From Cellulomonas xylanilytica (lineage in GTDB: Bacteria > Actinomycetota > Actinomycetes > Actinomycetales > Cellulomonadaceae): DNA of 64,000 nt. The position numbers and the translations under genes were made by a program. The notes below the pieces were generated by a model. The model was not told the origin of the DNA. It saw only the letters and a list, made by a program, of their open reading frames with translations, and did not search any database. The stretch spans positions 62,001-126,000 of the forward strand of contig NZ_BJUB01000001.1 of NCBI RefSeq assembly GCF_007989805.1, read 5' to 3'. Positions 8,383-19,069 of the stretch are shown piece after piece (the stretch's first letter is position 1; every line of letters begins with the position of its first letter).

Positions 8383-9837
8383 ATGGCGGACCGGCGCCCC
8401 GCTGCGCGGATGCAGCTCGTCGAGGTCGAGGACGCCCCGACAGCGGCAGCACTGCCGCGCCCGCCGGACGACCTGCCCCGGCACGACGCCGCGGTCACGC
8501 AGGGGCCGCCCCGGCCGCGCGCGCGGCTGCTGCGCAGGTGGTGGCCCGTGGCGGCGGTCGTCGTGCTCGTCGTCGTCGTGTCGGGTGTGGTGTCCGCCGC
8601 GCGGGACCGTGCGTTCGTCGCACGCATCGCGGCGGTGCCGGGCCTGGTCCGTCCCCTCGACGCGGCGCCCGAGCCGCTGTGGGAGACCCGGGGGTCCACG
8701 CTGCCGGGCACGATCCTCGCCGCCGACGGCGCGCTCGTCGTGCTGGAGGGTGGCGACCGGGCCTGGACCGTGACGTCGCACGACCCGACGTCCGGCGAGC
8801 GGCGCTGGGCGGTGGACGTGGCGCCGGTGTCGCGCGCCGGGTTCGAGGCGACCGCGGCGGTCTGCCCCCCGCTGCGCGGTGACGTCGGCGAGCTCGTGGT
8901 GTGCCTGGTCCGGCATCCCCGGGTGCTCTACTCCGACGAGGCGTCGATCCAGGAGATGCCGCGGATCATGGTGGTACCGGTGTCCGCGCAGGACGGCGAG
9001 CGCCTGGGGGAGTGGCAGGTCCGCGGGGAGCTCGTGGCCTTCGACCGCGTCGAGGACGACCTCGTCATCGGCACGCTCGACGCCGAGGGCCGGATGACGG
9101 TGCAGCGGCGCGACGCCCGGACGGGGGACGTGGTCTGGTCGGTCGTCACGTCGGTCGTCATGAACGACCCGGTGATCAGCGTCGCGGCGACGATGCGCGT
9201 GCTGCCCCCGCTGGTCGTGCTGGACGGTGGCGCCACGATCGTCCTCGACGTCGACGACGGCAGCACCCTCATGACGGGACCGCGGTTCGGCGGGCTGCAG
9301 GTGGCCGCCCTCGGGGACCGGTTCGCCACGTGGGCCCCAGTCGGCGGCGGGCGCGTCCACGACGCCGACGGCACGGCGCTGTTCGAGGTGGCGGGCCTGC
9401 CGGCGCAGCTGTCGGCTGATGACGGCTCCGAGGCCGGCACGATCATCGTCGACGAGGGGTCGCAGGTGTCCGGCGTGGATGCGGCGTCCGGCGCGCCGAG
9501 GTGGCGGACCCCGTCTTCCCTCGACCCGCGCCTGCTCGTGTCCGGCAGGCTGGTGATGTCCGGCGCGGACCGGTACGGCGTGCTGGACGCCACGGACGGC
9601 TCCACGGTCTGGGACGTCGACACCGGCGACGTCCTCGCGTGGGACCCCGTCTCGGACGGCACGCTCGTGATCGGTCCCGGCACGTCCCCGGACGGCAGCC
9701 CCGAGCTGTGGGGACTCGGGCTCGAGGACGGGGTCCGGTACTGGGCCGTCCCCCTGCCCGAGGGGGTCCGTCGGGTCGACGCCGTCGGCGGCCACCTCGT
9801 CGTGCGGACCGAGAGCGACCTGATCGTCTACGGCTGA
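8383..9837 (+). CDS. Membrane-anchored PQQ-like beta-propeller protein
   Basis: The 484-residue product has a charged, Pro-rich cytoplasmic N-terminus, one membrane helix at about residues 50-70 (WWPVAAVVVLVVVVSGVV) and a large extracytoplasmic region of repeating W-x-x-D/T-x-x-G-x-x-x-W strands typical of PQQ-like (YncE/BamB-type) beta-propellers. The role is probably a protein-interaction scaffold in the wall zone; no cofactor site can be assigned. It follows the FHA gene by 9 bases but also has its own candidate -10 hexamer six bases before the ATG, so it may be transcribed separately as a leaderless mRNA. Confidence 0.85.
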   Translation: MADRRPAARMQLVEVEDAPTAAALPRPPDDLPRHDAAVTQGPPRPRARLLRRWWPVAAVVVLVVVVSGVVSAARDRAFVARIAAVPGLVRPLDAAPEPLWETRGSTLPGTILAADGALVVLEGGDRAWTVTSHDPTSGERRWAVDVAPVSRAGFEATAAVCPPLRGDVGELVVCLVRHPRVLYSDEASIQEMPRIMVVPVSAQDGERLGEWQVRGELVAFDRVEDDLVIGTLDAEGRMTVQRRDARTGDVVWSVVTSVVMNDPVISVAATMRVLPPLVVLDGGATIVLDVDDGSTLMTGPRFGGLQVAALGDRFATWAPVGGGRVHDADGTALFEVAGLPAQLSADDGSEAGTIIVDEGSQVSGVDAASGAPRWRTPSSLDPRLLVSGRLVMSGADRYGVLDATDGSTVWDVDTGDVLAWDPVSDGTLVIGPGTSPDGSPELWGLGLEDGVRYWAVPLPEGVRRVDAVGGHLVVRTESDLIVYG

Positions 9838-9911
9838 CGCGGCGCGGGGTGGTCGCCGTCTGCCGTGAGACGACCTGGTCGCGAGGTTGCGGAACGTCCG
9901 GTCGTTCGGGG

Positions 9912-9917
9912 TACGGT
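9912..9917 (+). promoter_or_regulatory. Candidate -10 element (TACGGT) for the leuA leader transcript
   Basis: TACGGT ends six bases before the GTG of the Leu-rich leader peptide, which would make the leader mRNA leaderless. A weak TTGCGG lies at 9887-9892, 19 bases upstream. Confidence 0.5.
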
Positions 9918-9919
9918 GA

Positions 9920-11788
<1,869 letters not shown>

Positions 11789-11840
11789 GCGCACCCACCC
11801 AGAGCCACCGGCCAGGCGGACGACCCCGCCGGCCGGTGTG

Positions 11841-11887
11841 CCCGGGGAGGGGTGCGTCCGGCGATCCCGCCCGCACCCCTCCCCGGG
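11841..11887. terminator. Bidirectional terminator between leuA and GH114-like gene
   Basis: A perfect 16-bp inverted repeat (arms 11841-11856 and 11872-11887, loop 15 bases) ends one base before the stop codon of the minus-strand gene. A weaker GC-rich stem lies just upstream near 11808-11840. Position between convergent genes supports a two-way terminator. Confidence 0.75.
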
Positions 11888-12646
11888 TCAGCAGTGCTCG
11901 GACACGTGCTCCGGCGATCCCGGGGCGGTGAGGTCCCGGTCGCGCAGGCTGGTCATCACCGGCCGGTCGGGGTCGGCGCAGATGCTCTGCAGCGTCCCGG
12001 TGTACTCGACGGCGATCACCTGGTCGCCGTACAGCGCGGTGTAGGCCGCGCACTCGTCGAACTCGTGGCACTCCTCGGCGACGGCGAAGTCGAACCCGAT
12101 CGCGTCGACCTCCTCGGCGGTGAGGTCCGGGGTGTTCTTCTGCCCGACCGCCAGCCCGCGCTCGTGCGCGGCGTCGGTCACGGTCGCCGCGATCGCGAGG
12201 GTGTCCTCCCGGTCCAGCCGACCGCCTGACCGGGTCCACGAGTCGAGGTTGTCCAGCTCCACGGCGTCGAACCCGGCTGCACCGCAGCGCTGCAGCACCG
12301 CGTCGACCCTCTCGGTGAGCGCATCGCGCTGCGCGGTGTCGAGGAGGTACTCGTCGGGCCAGGCGGGGTCCGGCTCCACCAGCAGCGCGGGGTCGACGGA
12401 CTCGTCGGGCTGGGTCTGGAAGGCGTTCACGTAGCAGACGGAGTAGACGCCGTCGGCGGGGGTCGCCGTCGAGTCGCGCACCACCACGGTCACGTCCGCG
12501 GCCGGCGGGTAGGGCTCTCCCAGCTGATAGTCGGCGACGCCGACCGGCAGCGGGTCGACCTGCACGGAGGGCGCGCACGCGCCGAGCGAGAGCACGGCCG
12601 CCGCCACCAGGACCGTCCCTCGCCAGCGCACGCCCGATGGTCGCAC
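11888..12646 (-). CDS. Secreted GH114-like lipoprotein (endo-alpha-1,4-polygalactosaminidase family)
   Basis: The 252-residue product has a lipoprotein signal with lipobox LSLGAC (Cys24), so it is anchored outside the membrane. The mature part matches the GH114/TM1410 barrel: YQLGEPYPP near the start, a [10 protein letters not shown] strand, [20 protein letters not shown] with candidate catalytic acids, GQKNTPD, and [13 protein letters not shown]114 enzymes cut alpha-1,4-galactosaminoglycan, although many bacterial members are untested. The start GTG 12646 was chosen because it gives a proper signal peptide; the ribosome binding site is weak. It is divergent from recO and convergent with leuA. 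Confidence 0.85.
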   Translation of the reverse strand: MRPSGVRWRGTVLVAAAVLSLGACAPSVQVDPLPVGVADYQLGEPYPPAADVTVVVRDSTATPADGVYSVCYVNAFQTQPDESVDPALLVEPDPAWPDEYLLDTAQRDALTERVDAVLQRCGAAGFDAVELDNLDSWTRSGGRLDREDTLAIAATVTDAAHERGLAVGQKNTPDLTAEEVDAIGFDFAVAEECHEFDECAAYTALYGDQVIAVEYTGTLQSICADPDRPVMTSLRDRDLTAPGSPEHVSEHC

Positions 12647-12739
12647 CCTGACCGGGCCGAGCGGACCGCCGGTCGCGATCCGGACGTCGTGGCGTCTCGC
12701 CGGTGCGTGTCCCGGGGCGTCCGTGTGGGCGCGGCGGGG

Positions 12740-12745
12740 GACAAT
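12740..12745 (+). promoter_or_regulatory. Candidate -10 element (GACAAT) for leaderless recO
   Basis: GACAAT ends six bases before GTG 12752. No clear -35 element is visible. Confidence 0.5.
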
Positions 12746-12751
12746 GCTCGG

Positions 12752-13483
12752 GTGAGCCTCTACCGCGACGAGGCGATCGTCCTGCGCACCCACAAGCTGG
12801 GGGAGGCCGACCGCATCGTCACCCTCCTGACCCGGTCGCACGGGAAGGTCCGTGCCGTCGGCAAGGGGGTGCGCCGCACGTCGTCGAAGTTCGGGTCGCG
12901 GCTCGAGCCGTTCATGTACGTGGACCTGCAGCTGAGCACGGGGCGCAACCTCGACATCGTCACCCAGGCCGAGACGCTGGGACCGTTCGGCCGCAAGATC
13001 TGCGAGGACTACACGCTCTACACCGCCGGCACGGTCATGCTGGAGACGGCGGACCGGCTGGTCGACGCGGAGCACGAGCCCTCCCTGCAGCAGTACTGGC
13101 TCCTGGTCGGCGCGGTGAAGGCGCTGGCGTCCCGGGACCACGCACCCGGTCTCGTGCTCGACTCGTACCTGCTGCGCGCGCTCTCGGTCGCCGGGTGGGC
13201 CCCCAGCTTCACCGACTGCGCGCGCTGCGGGGAGCCCGGGCCGCACACCGCGTTCGCGGTCGCGTCGGGTGGCGCCGTCTGCCGGGCGTGCCGGCCACCC
13301 GGTGCGGCAGCGCCGGCACCCGAGACGTTCGCGCTCCTGGCCGCGCTGCTTGCGGGAGACTGGTCCGTCGCCGACGCCAGCGCCGAGCGGCACCGCGGCG
13401 AGGGCAACGGCCTGGTCGCCGCGTTCTGCCAGTTCCACCTCGAGCGCCAGCTGCGCTCGCTCCCGATGGTCGAGAGGGTCTGA
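12752..13483 (+). CDS. recO: DNA repair protein RecO
   Basis: This 243-residue protein supports RecF-pathway recombinational repair by loading RecA on SSB-coated DNA together with RecR. It has the N-terminal OB-fold start [21 protein letters not shown], the [18 protein letters not shown] segment, and a four-cysteine zinc site (CARC near residue 156 and CRAC near 176) seen in actinobacterial RecO. The start GTG 12752 matches the conserved N-terminus and lies six bases after a -10 hexamer. uppS begins at the next base after its stop, so the two are one transcript. Confidence 0.95.
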   Translation: MSLYRDEAIVLRTHKLGEADRIVTLLTRSHGKVRAVGKGVRRTSSKFGSRLEPFMYVDLQLSTGRNLDIVTQAETLGPFGRKICEDYTLYTAGTVMLETADRLVDAEHEPSLQQYWLLVGAVKALASRDHAPGLVLDSYLLRALSVAGWAPSFTDCARCGEPGPHTAFAVASGGAVCRACRPPGAAAPAPETFALLAALLAGDWSVADASAERHRGEGNGLVAAFCQFHLERQLRSLPMVERV

Positions 13484-14266
13484 ATGCCGGTCCCGCCCCC
13501 GCCGCACCCCAGCGGCGAACGCGCTCCCGAGATCCCGAAGGAGTTCGTGCCCCGGCACGTGGCCGTCGTCATGGACGGCAACGGGCGGTGGGCGAACGCC
13601 CGCGGGCTGCCCCGGACGGCCGGTCACGCCGCGGGGGAGGCGTCGCTGCTCGACGTGGTGGCAGGTGCCATCGAGGTGGGTGTCGAGTACGTCTCCGCGT
13701 ACGCGTTCTCCACCGAGAACTGGTCACGGTCGCCGGACGAGGTGCGCTTCCTCATGGGGTTCAACCGGGACGTGCTGCGCCGCCGCCGGGACCTGATGAA
13801 CTCCTGGGGGGTGCGGGTCCGCTGGGCCGGCCGGCGGCCGCGGCTGTGGCGCTCCGTCATCGCCGAGCTCGAGACGGCGGAGGAGCTGACCAAGCAGAAC
13901 TCCACGGTGACGCTCACCATGTGCGTCAACTACGGGGGTCGCGCCGAGGTGGCGGACGCCGCGCAGGCGATCGCGCGCGAGGTCGCGGCCGGCCGCGTGA
14001 AGCCGGAGAAGGTCAACGAGAAGCTGTTCGCGCGGTACCTCGACGAGCCCGACCTGCCCGACGTGGACCTGTTCCTGCGGTCCTCCGGCGAGCAGCGGAC
14101 GTCGAACTTCATGATCTGGCAGGCCGCCTACGCCGAGCTCGTGTTCCTGGACGAGCCGTGGCCGGACGTCGACCGGCGGCACCTGTGGCGGGCGGTCGAG
14201 ACGTACGCGCGCCGGGACCGGCGCTACGGCGGTGCCGTCGACAAGCCGGGTCAGACCTCGGCCTGA
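13484..14266 (+). CDS. uppS: Isoprenyl (polyprenyl) diphosphate synthase, UppS family
   Basis: This 260-residue cis-prenyltransferase extends allylic diphosphates with isopentenyl diphosphate to make the undecaprenyl or decaprenyl carrier for cell-wall glycans. The catalytic Asp is in VVMDGNGRW (Asp31), followed by G-H-A-A-G and AFSTENWSR, and the C-terminal [15 protein letters not shown] block completes the active site. The ATG directly abuts the recO stop. Its last 16 bases overlap the 3' end of the minus-strand DedA-like gene, so the two messages are complementary at their tails. Confidence 0.96.
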   Translation: MPVPPPPHPSGERAPEIPKEFVPRHVAVVMDGNGRWANARGLPRTAGHAAGEASLLDVVAGAIEVGVEYVSAYAFSTENWSRSPDEVRFLMGFNRDVLRRRRDLMNSWGVRVRWAGRRPRLWRSVIAELETAEELTKQNSTVTLTMCVNYGGRAEVADAAQAIAREVAAGRVKPEKVNEKLFARYLDEPDLPDVDLFLRSSGEQRTSNFMIWQAAYAELVFLDEPWPDVDRRHLWRAVETYARRDRRYGGAVDKPGQTSA

Positions 14267-14811
14267 ACCTCCGGCGACCCTGCGGGCTGCGCCCGGCGCA
14301 GCAGCCGTCGCCGGACCAGCCAGCCGACGACCAGGACCACGACGAGCACCGCAGCGGCGAGCGCCCACGGCGACGTCGCGAACAGCGACACGGCCGCCCA
14401 CACGGCGCCGAAGCCGACCGTCGCCCAGACGACCGCCCAGACGAGCGCGCCGGGGATCGAGGCGATCGCGAAGCGCAGGTACGGCATCTTCACCAGCCCG
14501 GCGGCCGCGAAGATCGCGGTCTGCAGCCCGACGGTCAGGTACGCGAGCGTGACGGCGACGGGGCCCCAGCGTCGCACCAGGCCGAGCCCACGCTGCGCGC
14601 TGCGCGTGTCCGTCCAGGTCTCGAGCCGCCGGACCGTCACGTGCCACCAGCCGGGCGCGCCCTCCTGCTCGTGGACCGCCTGCGCCCCGCGGACGACGCC
14701 GCGCCCCGCCCAGTACGTGCCGTGCGAGCGGGCCATCACGATGACGAAGAGACCCGCGACGGCGACACCGAGCGGCACGCTGCCGAGGTGATAGGCGTCG
14801 AGGGGGTCCAC
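14251..14811 (-). CDS. DedA-like small membrane protein
   Basis: The 186-residue product has about four hydrophobic segments. The middle part ([41 protein letters not shown]-like, residues about 95-140) resembles the core of DedA/SNARE-associated membrane proteins, which are linked to lipid carrier recycling. It starts at GTG 14811, 9 bases after the znuB stop, and may be the last gene of the zinc operon, although its position tail-to-tail with uppS is equally suggestive for undecaprenyl-phosphate recycling. Assignment to DedA is by pattern only. Confidence 0.7.
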   Translation of the reverse strand: MDPLDAYHLGSVPLGVAVAGLFVIVMARSHGTYWAGRGVVRGAQAVHEQEGAPGWWHVTVRRLETWTDTRSAQRGLGLVRRWGPVAVTLAYLTVGLQTAIFAAAGLVKMPYLRFAIASIPGALVWAVVWATVGFGAVWAAVSLFATSPWALAAAVLVVVLVVGWLVRRRLLRRAQPAGSPEVQAEV

Positions 14812-14820
14812 GACCCGATC

Positions 14821-15777
14821 CTACGTCGTAGGTGAGGGTCGCCTAACCGAGCCGGAGGCGTCGTCGACGTCGTCGACCAGCAGCACGTCGTCGACCATGT
14901 CCGGGTGCGGGTCCTGCGGGGCGGCCGGCCGGCGCAGGATCGGCTGCAGCGTGGCGGCGACCGCGTACACGAGGATCGCCAGGACGACGATCGTGGCGCC
15001 CGGCGGGATGTCCTGCCAGTACGTGAGCACCAGCCCGGCGACGCTGACGACGACCCCGATGACGCTGGCCAGCGTCATCGTGCGGCCGAACGACCGGGCG
15101 AACAGCTGCGCGATGGCAACGGGCACGATCATCAGCGCGCTGACCAGCAGGAGGCCGACCACCCGCATCGCGATGGTCACGGTGAGGGCCGCGATGGTGG
15201 CGACGAGCATCGACAGCAGCCGCACGGGCAGGCCGCTCGCGCGGGCGAACTCCTCGTCGTGGCTGACCGCGAACAGCGCCGTGCGCAGGCCGACACCCAC
15301 GGCGAGCACGAGGACGGCCAGGGCGACCGTCCACCACAGGTCCGCCGTCGATACCGTGGAGATGGAGCCGAACAGGTAGCTGATGAGGTTGGCGTTGGTG
15401 CCGCCCGCGAGCTTGATGAGCAGGACGCCGCCGGCGATGCCGCCGTAGAACATGAGCGCGAGGGCGAGGTCGCCGCTGGTCCGGCCGCGCTCGCGCACCA
15501 GCTCGATGACGATCGAGCCGACGACCGCGGCGATGACGGCACCGGGGAGCGCCAGCGCGTCCTGCGGGACCAGGCCGGCCCAGCTGCCGACCAGCCAGCC
15601 GAGCGCGACGCCGGTGAGGGCGACGTGGCCGATGCCGTCGCCCAGGAGGGCCATCCGGCGCTGCACCAGGAACGTGCCGACGACCGGCGCGGCGGCACCG
15701 ACGAGGATGGCCGCGACGATGGCGCGCTGCATGAGGGGGGAGCCGAGCAGCTGGAGCACCTGGTCCCACGCGGTCAC
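14821..15777 (-). CDS. znuB: Zinc/manganese ABC transporter permease ZnuB
   Basis: This 318-residue membrane protein of the ABC-3 family has about eight to nine hydrophobic helices, with typical blocks MALLGDGIGHVALTGVALG and MRVVGLLLVSALMIVPVAIAQ. It forms the channel of a metal importer with ZnuC and ZnuA. It ends in a charged, Asp-rich cytoplasmic tail. GTG 15777 overlaps the znuC stop (GTGA) and has a good GGAGGTGA site four bases upstream. The other-frame extensions around it are not coding. Confidence 0.93.
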   Translation of the reverse strand: MTAWDQVLQLLGSPLMQRAIVAAILVGAAAPVVGTFLVQRRMALLGDGIGHVALTGVALGWLVGSWAGLVPQDALALPGAVIAAVVGSIVIELVRERGRTSGDLALALMFYGGIAGGVLLIKLAGGTNANLISYLFGSISTVSTADLWWTVALAVLVLAVGVGLRTALFAVSHDEEFARASGLPVRLLSMLVATIAALTVTIAMRVVGLLLVSALMIVPVAIAQLFARSFGRTMTLASVIGVVVSVAGLVLTYWQDIPPGATIVVLAILVYAVAATLQPILRRPAAPQDPHPDMVDDVLLVDDVDDASGSVRRPSPTT

Positions 15778-16550
15778 GGATTCACCTCCACGGACAGCGA
15801 CGGCCCGGTGCGCGGCGGCTCCGGGTCGGAGTGGGCGTGGGTGTGGTCGTGCTCCTCGCCGGCATGCTCGCTGCGGGCCCGGGGTGGCGGCCCGTCGTGC
15901 GCGACGCGACCGTGCCGCAGCACGACCGCCCGGTCGATGAGGGGGGCGAACGGGCCGAGCTCGTGCAGGATCACGACGACGGTCGTGCCGGCGTCGTGCA
16001 GCCGGCTCACGGTGTCGACGAACGTCGCCTGCGTGGGGATGTCGATGCCCGAGGTCGGCTCGTCGAGGACCAGGAGGTCGGGGTCGCGGACCAGGGCCCG
16101 GGCGATGAGCACCCGCTGCTGCTGGCCGCCGGACAGCTCCTGCACACGCTGGAACGCGCGGTCGGCCAGACCGACGTCGGCCAGGGCGTCGAGCGCCCGG
16201 CGCTTGTGCCCGCGTGGCGGTCGCAACGTGCGGCCGTTCAGCAGGCCCGACGTCACCACCTCGTAGGCGGTCGCCGGGACACCGGCCGCGGCCGGCAGCC
16301 GCTGGGGCACGTAGCCGATGCGGTCCCACGGGGCGGCCGGCCCGAGGGGCGCGCCGAAGAGCCGGACGTCGCCGGCCGTGCGCCCGACCACGCCCAGCAG
16401 CGCACGGACCAGGGTCGACTTGCCGGAGCCGTTGGCGCCCAGCAGGGCCAGCACCTCGCCGGCGGGCACGACGAGGTCGATGCCGTCGAGGATCGGCTGG
16501 CCGCCGAGCGTCACGCCGAGGCCGGTGGCCTCGATCACGGGTGTGCTCAC
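15774..16550 (-). CDS. znuC: Zinc/manganese ABC transporter ATPase ZnuC
   Basis: This 258-residue ATPase shows Walker A (GANGSGKST), the Q-loop YVPQR, the signature LSGGQQQR, Walker B DLLVLDEPTSGID and the switch His in VVILHELG. It powers metal uptake with ZnuB. The C-terminus is His/Asp/Glu-rich (SEHAGEEHDHTHAHSDPE), a metal-binding feature common in zinc transport ATPases. The start GTG 16550 overlaps the znuA stop by GTGA, and its own stop overlaps the znuB start the same way. Confidence 0.94.
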   Translation of the reverse strand: MSTPVIEATGLGVTLGGQPILDGIDLVVPAGEVLALLGANGSGKSTLVRALLGVVGRTAGDVRLFGAPLGPAAPWDRIGYVPQRLPAAAGVPATAYEVVTSGLLNGRTLRPPRGHKRRALDALADVGLADRAFQRVQELSGGQQQRVLIARALVRDPDLLVLDEPTSGIDIPTQATFVDTVSRLHDAGTTVVVILHELGPFAPLIDRAVVLRHGRVAHDGPPPRARSEHAGEEHDHTHAHSDPEPPRTGPSLSVEVNP

Positions 16551-17476
16551 GAGCAGGACAATGCCATGCGCAGCGCGTCCAGGTTGGCCCCGGCGATCGA
16601 GAAGTAGTCGGCGTCCGGGTCGGCCAGCCCCTCGATCGGGTCGAGGACGGCGGTCTGGACGCCCAGGTCGCCCGCCAGGGTCTCCGCGACCTTCGGGCTG
16701 ACCAGGGTCTCGAAGAAGATCGTGCTGACGCCCTCGTCGCGCACGAGCTGCTCGACCTCCGCCAGGCGGGCGGGCGACGGCTCGGCCTCGGGGTCGACGC
16801 CCGAGATGCCGACCTGGCGCAGGTCGTAGCGGTCGGCCAGGTAGCCGAACGCCTCGTGCGACGTGACGAACGTCCGGGAGTCGCACTGCTCCAGGCCGGC
16901 GGCGTACTGCGCGTCGAGCTCCTCGAACCGCTGGGTGAGGGCGGCGGCGTTGGCGGCGAACGTGTCGGCGCCGTCGGGGTCGATCTCCGTGAGCGTGTCC
17001 GCGACGTCCTGGACGACCGACGGCATCCGGCTGGGGTCGAGCCAGAAGTGCGGGTCGAGGTCGCCGTGCTCCTCGTGCTCCTCCTCCGTCTCACCCTCGT
17101 GGTCCTCCTCGGCGGGCGCCATGAGCGTCGTGTCGCTCGCTGCGTCGACGACGTGCGCCGGGGAGGTCTGGTCGACGGCGTCGTCCACCGCGGCCTGGAA
17201 GCCGGACAGGTAGACCACGAGATCGGCGGAGTCGATGCGCGCGACCTGGGCGGGGGAGAGCTCGACGTCGTGCGGCTCTGCGCCGGGAGGGGTCAGGCTG
17301 GCGACGTCGACCCGGTCCCCGCCGACCTGCTGGGCGACGAACTGGAGGGGGTAGAAGGAGGCCAGGACGTCGACGGTGCCGTCGTCAGCGCCCGACGCGC
17401 CGGCGCACCCGGTCAGAACCAGGGGCAGCGCGGCGAGAGGGGCGAGCACGGTGAGACGACGACGCAGCGTGGACAT
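16547..17476 (-). CDS. znuA: Zinc-binding lipoprotein ZnuA
   Basis: The 309-residue substrate-binding protein has a lipobox LVLTGC (Cys24) and the cluster A-I fold. Metal ligands are placed by homology: the His of EPHDVELSP, the His of DPHFWLDP, the His of VTSHEAFGYLA and the Asp/Glu near the C-terminus. An acidic His-rich loop (DHEGETEEEHEEHGD) marks it as zinc-type. ATG 17476 was preferred over ATG 17485 because it lies seven bases after a strong promoter, making a leaderless transcript. It is first in the znuACB order. Confidence 0.94.
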   Translation of the reverse strand: MSTLRRRLTVLAPLAALPLVLTGCAGASGADDGTVDVLASFYPLQFVAQQVGGDRVDVASLTPPGAEPHDVELSPAQVARIDSADLVVYLSGFQAAVDDAVDQTSPAHVVDAASDTTLMAPAEEDHEGETEEEHEEHGDLDPHFWLDPSRMPSVVQDVADTLTEIDPDGADTFAANAAALTQRFEELDAQYAAGLEQCDSRTFVTSHEAFGYLADRYDLRQVGISGVDPEAEPSPARLAEVEQLVRDEGVSTIFFETLVSPKVAETLAGDLGVQTAVLDPIEGLADPDADYFSIAGANLDALRMALSCS

Positions 17477-17483
17477 GACGATC

Positions 17484-17512
17484 ATTCTCAGTTAGACGAG
17501 AACCGTTGTCAA
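17484..17512 (-). promoter_or_regulatory. znuA promoter
   Basis: On the minus strand TTGACA (17512-17507) and GAGAAT (17489-17484) are separated by exactly 17 bases, close to the vegetative consensus. The -10 ends seven bases before ATG 17476. This is the best-formed promoter in the window. Confidence 0.8.
17497..17511 (-). promoter_or_regulatory. Candidate Zur operator
   Basis: TGACAACGGTTCTCG on the minus strand is an imperfect 15-bp palindrome that agrees with the actinobacterial Zur pattern TGAnAAnnnTTnTCA at all fixed positions but the last. It covers part of the -35 hexamer and the spacer of the znuA promoter, where zinc-loaded Zur would block RNA polymerase. Confidence 0.7.
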
Positions 17513-17635
17513 AACGCGTTCTGCTCCTGACGGGTAGCCTGGCTGCTCCACCCTGTTCCGCCGTGGCGCCCGTCGCTGCGGTCCACCCGTCCGCGACACC
17601 CAGCCGCGGACGCCACCACCCTGGAGTGATCGATC

Positions 17636-19021
17636 GTGGCTGCACCCTCCCGCCTGGACTCCGTCGTCTCCCTCGCCAAGCGGCGCGGGTTCGTCTTCCC
17701 GAGCGGTGAGATCTACGGCGGTACCCGCTCCGCATGGGACTACGGACCGCTCGGCGTCGAGCTCAAGGAGAACATCAAGCGCCAGTGGTGGCGCACGATG
17801 GTGACCAGCCGCGACGACATCGTGGGCCTGGACTCCTCGGTGATCCTCCCGCGCCAGGTCTGGGTCGCCTCCGGCCACGTCGGCGTCTTCACCGACCCGC
17901 TGACCGAGTGCCTCTCCTGCCACAAGCGGTTCCGCGAGGACCACATGCTCGAGGCGTTCGAGGAGAAGAAGGGCCGCGCCCCCGAGAACGGCCTGGCCGA
18001 CATCGTCTGCCCCAACTGCGGCACCCGCGGTCAGTGGACCGAGCCCCGTGACTTCAACATGATGCTCAAGACGTACCTCGGCCCCGTCGAGGACGAGTCC
18101 GGCCTGCACTACCTGCGGCCCGAGACCGCGCAGGGCATCTTCGTGAACTTCGCCAACGTGAGCACCACGTCGCGCAAGAAGCCGCCGTTCGGCATCGGCC
18201 AGATCGGCAAGTCGTTCCGCAACGAGATCACGCCCGGCAACTTCATCTTCCGCACGCGCGAGTTCGAGCAGATGGAGATGGAGTTCTTCGTCGAGCCCGG
18301 CACCGACGAGACGTGGCACCAGTACTGGATCGACCAGCGCACCGACTGGTACGTCGACCTCGGCATCGACCGCGACAACCTGCGGCACTACGAGCACCCG
18401 GCCGAGAAGCTGTCCCACTACTCCAAGCGGACCGTCGACATCGAGTACCGCTTCGGCTTCCAGGGCAGCGAGTGGGGCGAGCTCGAGGGCATCGCGAACC
18501 GCACCGACTTCGACCTCAAGACGCACACCGAGCACTCCGGCCAGGACCTGTCGTACTTCGACCAGGCGTCCGGCACCCGGTACGTGCCCTACGTCATCGA
18601 GCCCGCGGCCGGCCTCACCCGCTCCCTCATGGCGTTCCTCGTCGAGTCGTACACCGAGGACGAGGCACCCAACACGAAGGGCGGCGTCGACGTCCGCACC
18701 GTGCTCAAGCTCGACCCGCGCCTCGCACCGGTCAAGGCCGCCGTGCTGCCGCTCTCCCGCAACGAGTCCCTGTCGCCCAAGGCTCGCGACCTCGCGGCCG
18801 AGCTGCGCAAGAGCTGGAACGTCGAGTTCGACGACGCCGGCGCCATCGGCCGCCGCTACCGCCGTCAGGACGAGATCGGGACGCCGTTCTGCATCACGGT
18901 CGACTTCGACACGCTCGACGACCAGGCGGTCACCATCCGCCACCGCGACGACATGACGCAGGAGCGCGTCGCCCTGGACAAGGTCGTCGGCTACCTGGCG
19001 CAGCACCTCGTCGGCGCCTGA
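17636..19021 (+). CDS. glyS: Glycyl-tRNA synthetase (single-chain, class II)
   Basis: This 461-residue enzyme charges tRNA-Gly. It is the alpha2, archaeal/eukaryotic-like form usual in actinobacteria. It opens with [18 protein letters not shown], has the class II motif 2 region [19 protein letters not shown], the motif 3 segment [11 protein letters not shown] and a C-terminal anticodon-binding domain. Two Cys pairs (CLSCHK and CPNC) form a zinc-like insertion near residues 90-125. GTG 17636 is preceded by GGAG about eight bases upstream. It is divergent from znuA and ends at a strong bidirectional terminator. Confidence 0.97.
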   Translation: MAAPSRLDSVVSLAKRRGFVFPSGEIYGGTRSAWDYGPLGVELKENIKRQWWRTMVTSRDDIVGLDSSVILPRQVWVASGHVGVFTDPLTECLSCHKRFREDHMLEAFEEKKGRAPENGLADIVCPNCGTRGQWTEPRDFNMMLKTYLGPVEDESGLHYLRPETAQGIFVNFANVSTTSRKKPPFGIGQIGKSFRNEITPGNFIFRTREFEQMEMEFFVEPGTDETWHQYWIDQRTDWYVDLGIDRDNLRHYEHPAEKLSHYSKRTVDIEYRFGFQGSEWGELEGIANRTDFDLKTHTEHSGQDLSYFDQASGTRYVPYVIEPAAGLTRSLMAFLVESYTEDEAPNTKGGVDVRTVLKLDPRLAPVKAAVLPLSRNESLSPKARDLAAELRKSWNVEFDDAGAIGRRYRRQDEIGTPFCITVDFDTLDDQAVTIRHRDDMTQERVALDKVVGYLAQHLVGA

Positions 19022-19033
19022 CCTCGCACACGT

Positions 19034-19063
19034 CGAAGGGCCCCTCGACCGAGGGGCCCTTCG
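19034..19063. terminator. Bidirectional terminator between glyS and the anti-sigma-like gene
   Basis: CGAAGGGCCCCTCG (19034-19047) and CGAGGGGCCCTTCG (19050-19063) are perfect complements. The tight centre means a loop of about six bases in practice. It lies between convergent stops at 19021 and 19070. Confidence 0.8.
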
Positions 19064-19069
19064 CCGTGC

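Noticed and set aside
6523-9795. Open minus-strand frame of about 1090 codons
   Set aside because: It crosses three well-supported plus-strand genes and has low-complexity His/Arg/Gly composition.
14820-14832. Palindrome CCTACGTCGTAGG considered as an operator
   Set aside because: It overlaps the znuB stop codon, is followed at once by the next start, and matches no operator I know.
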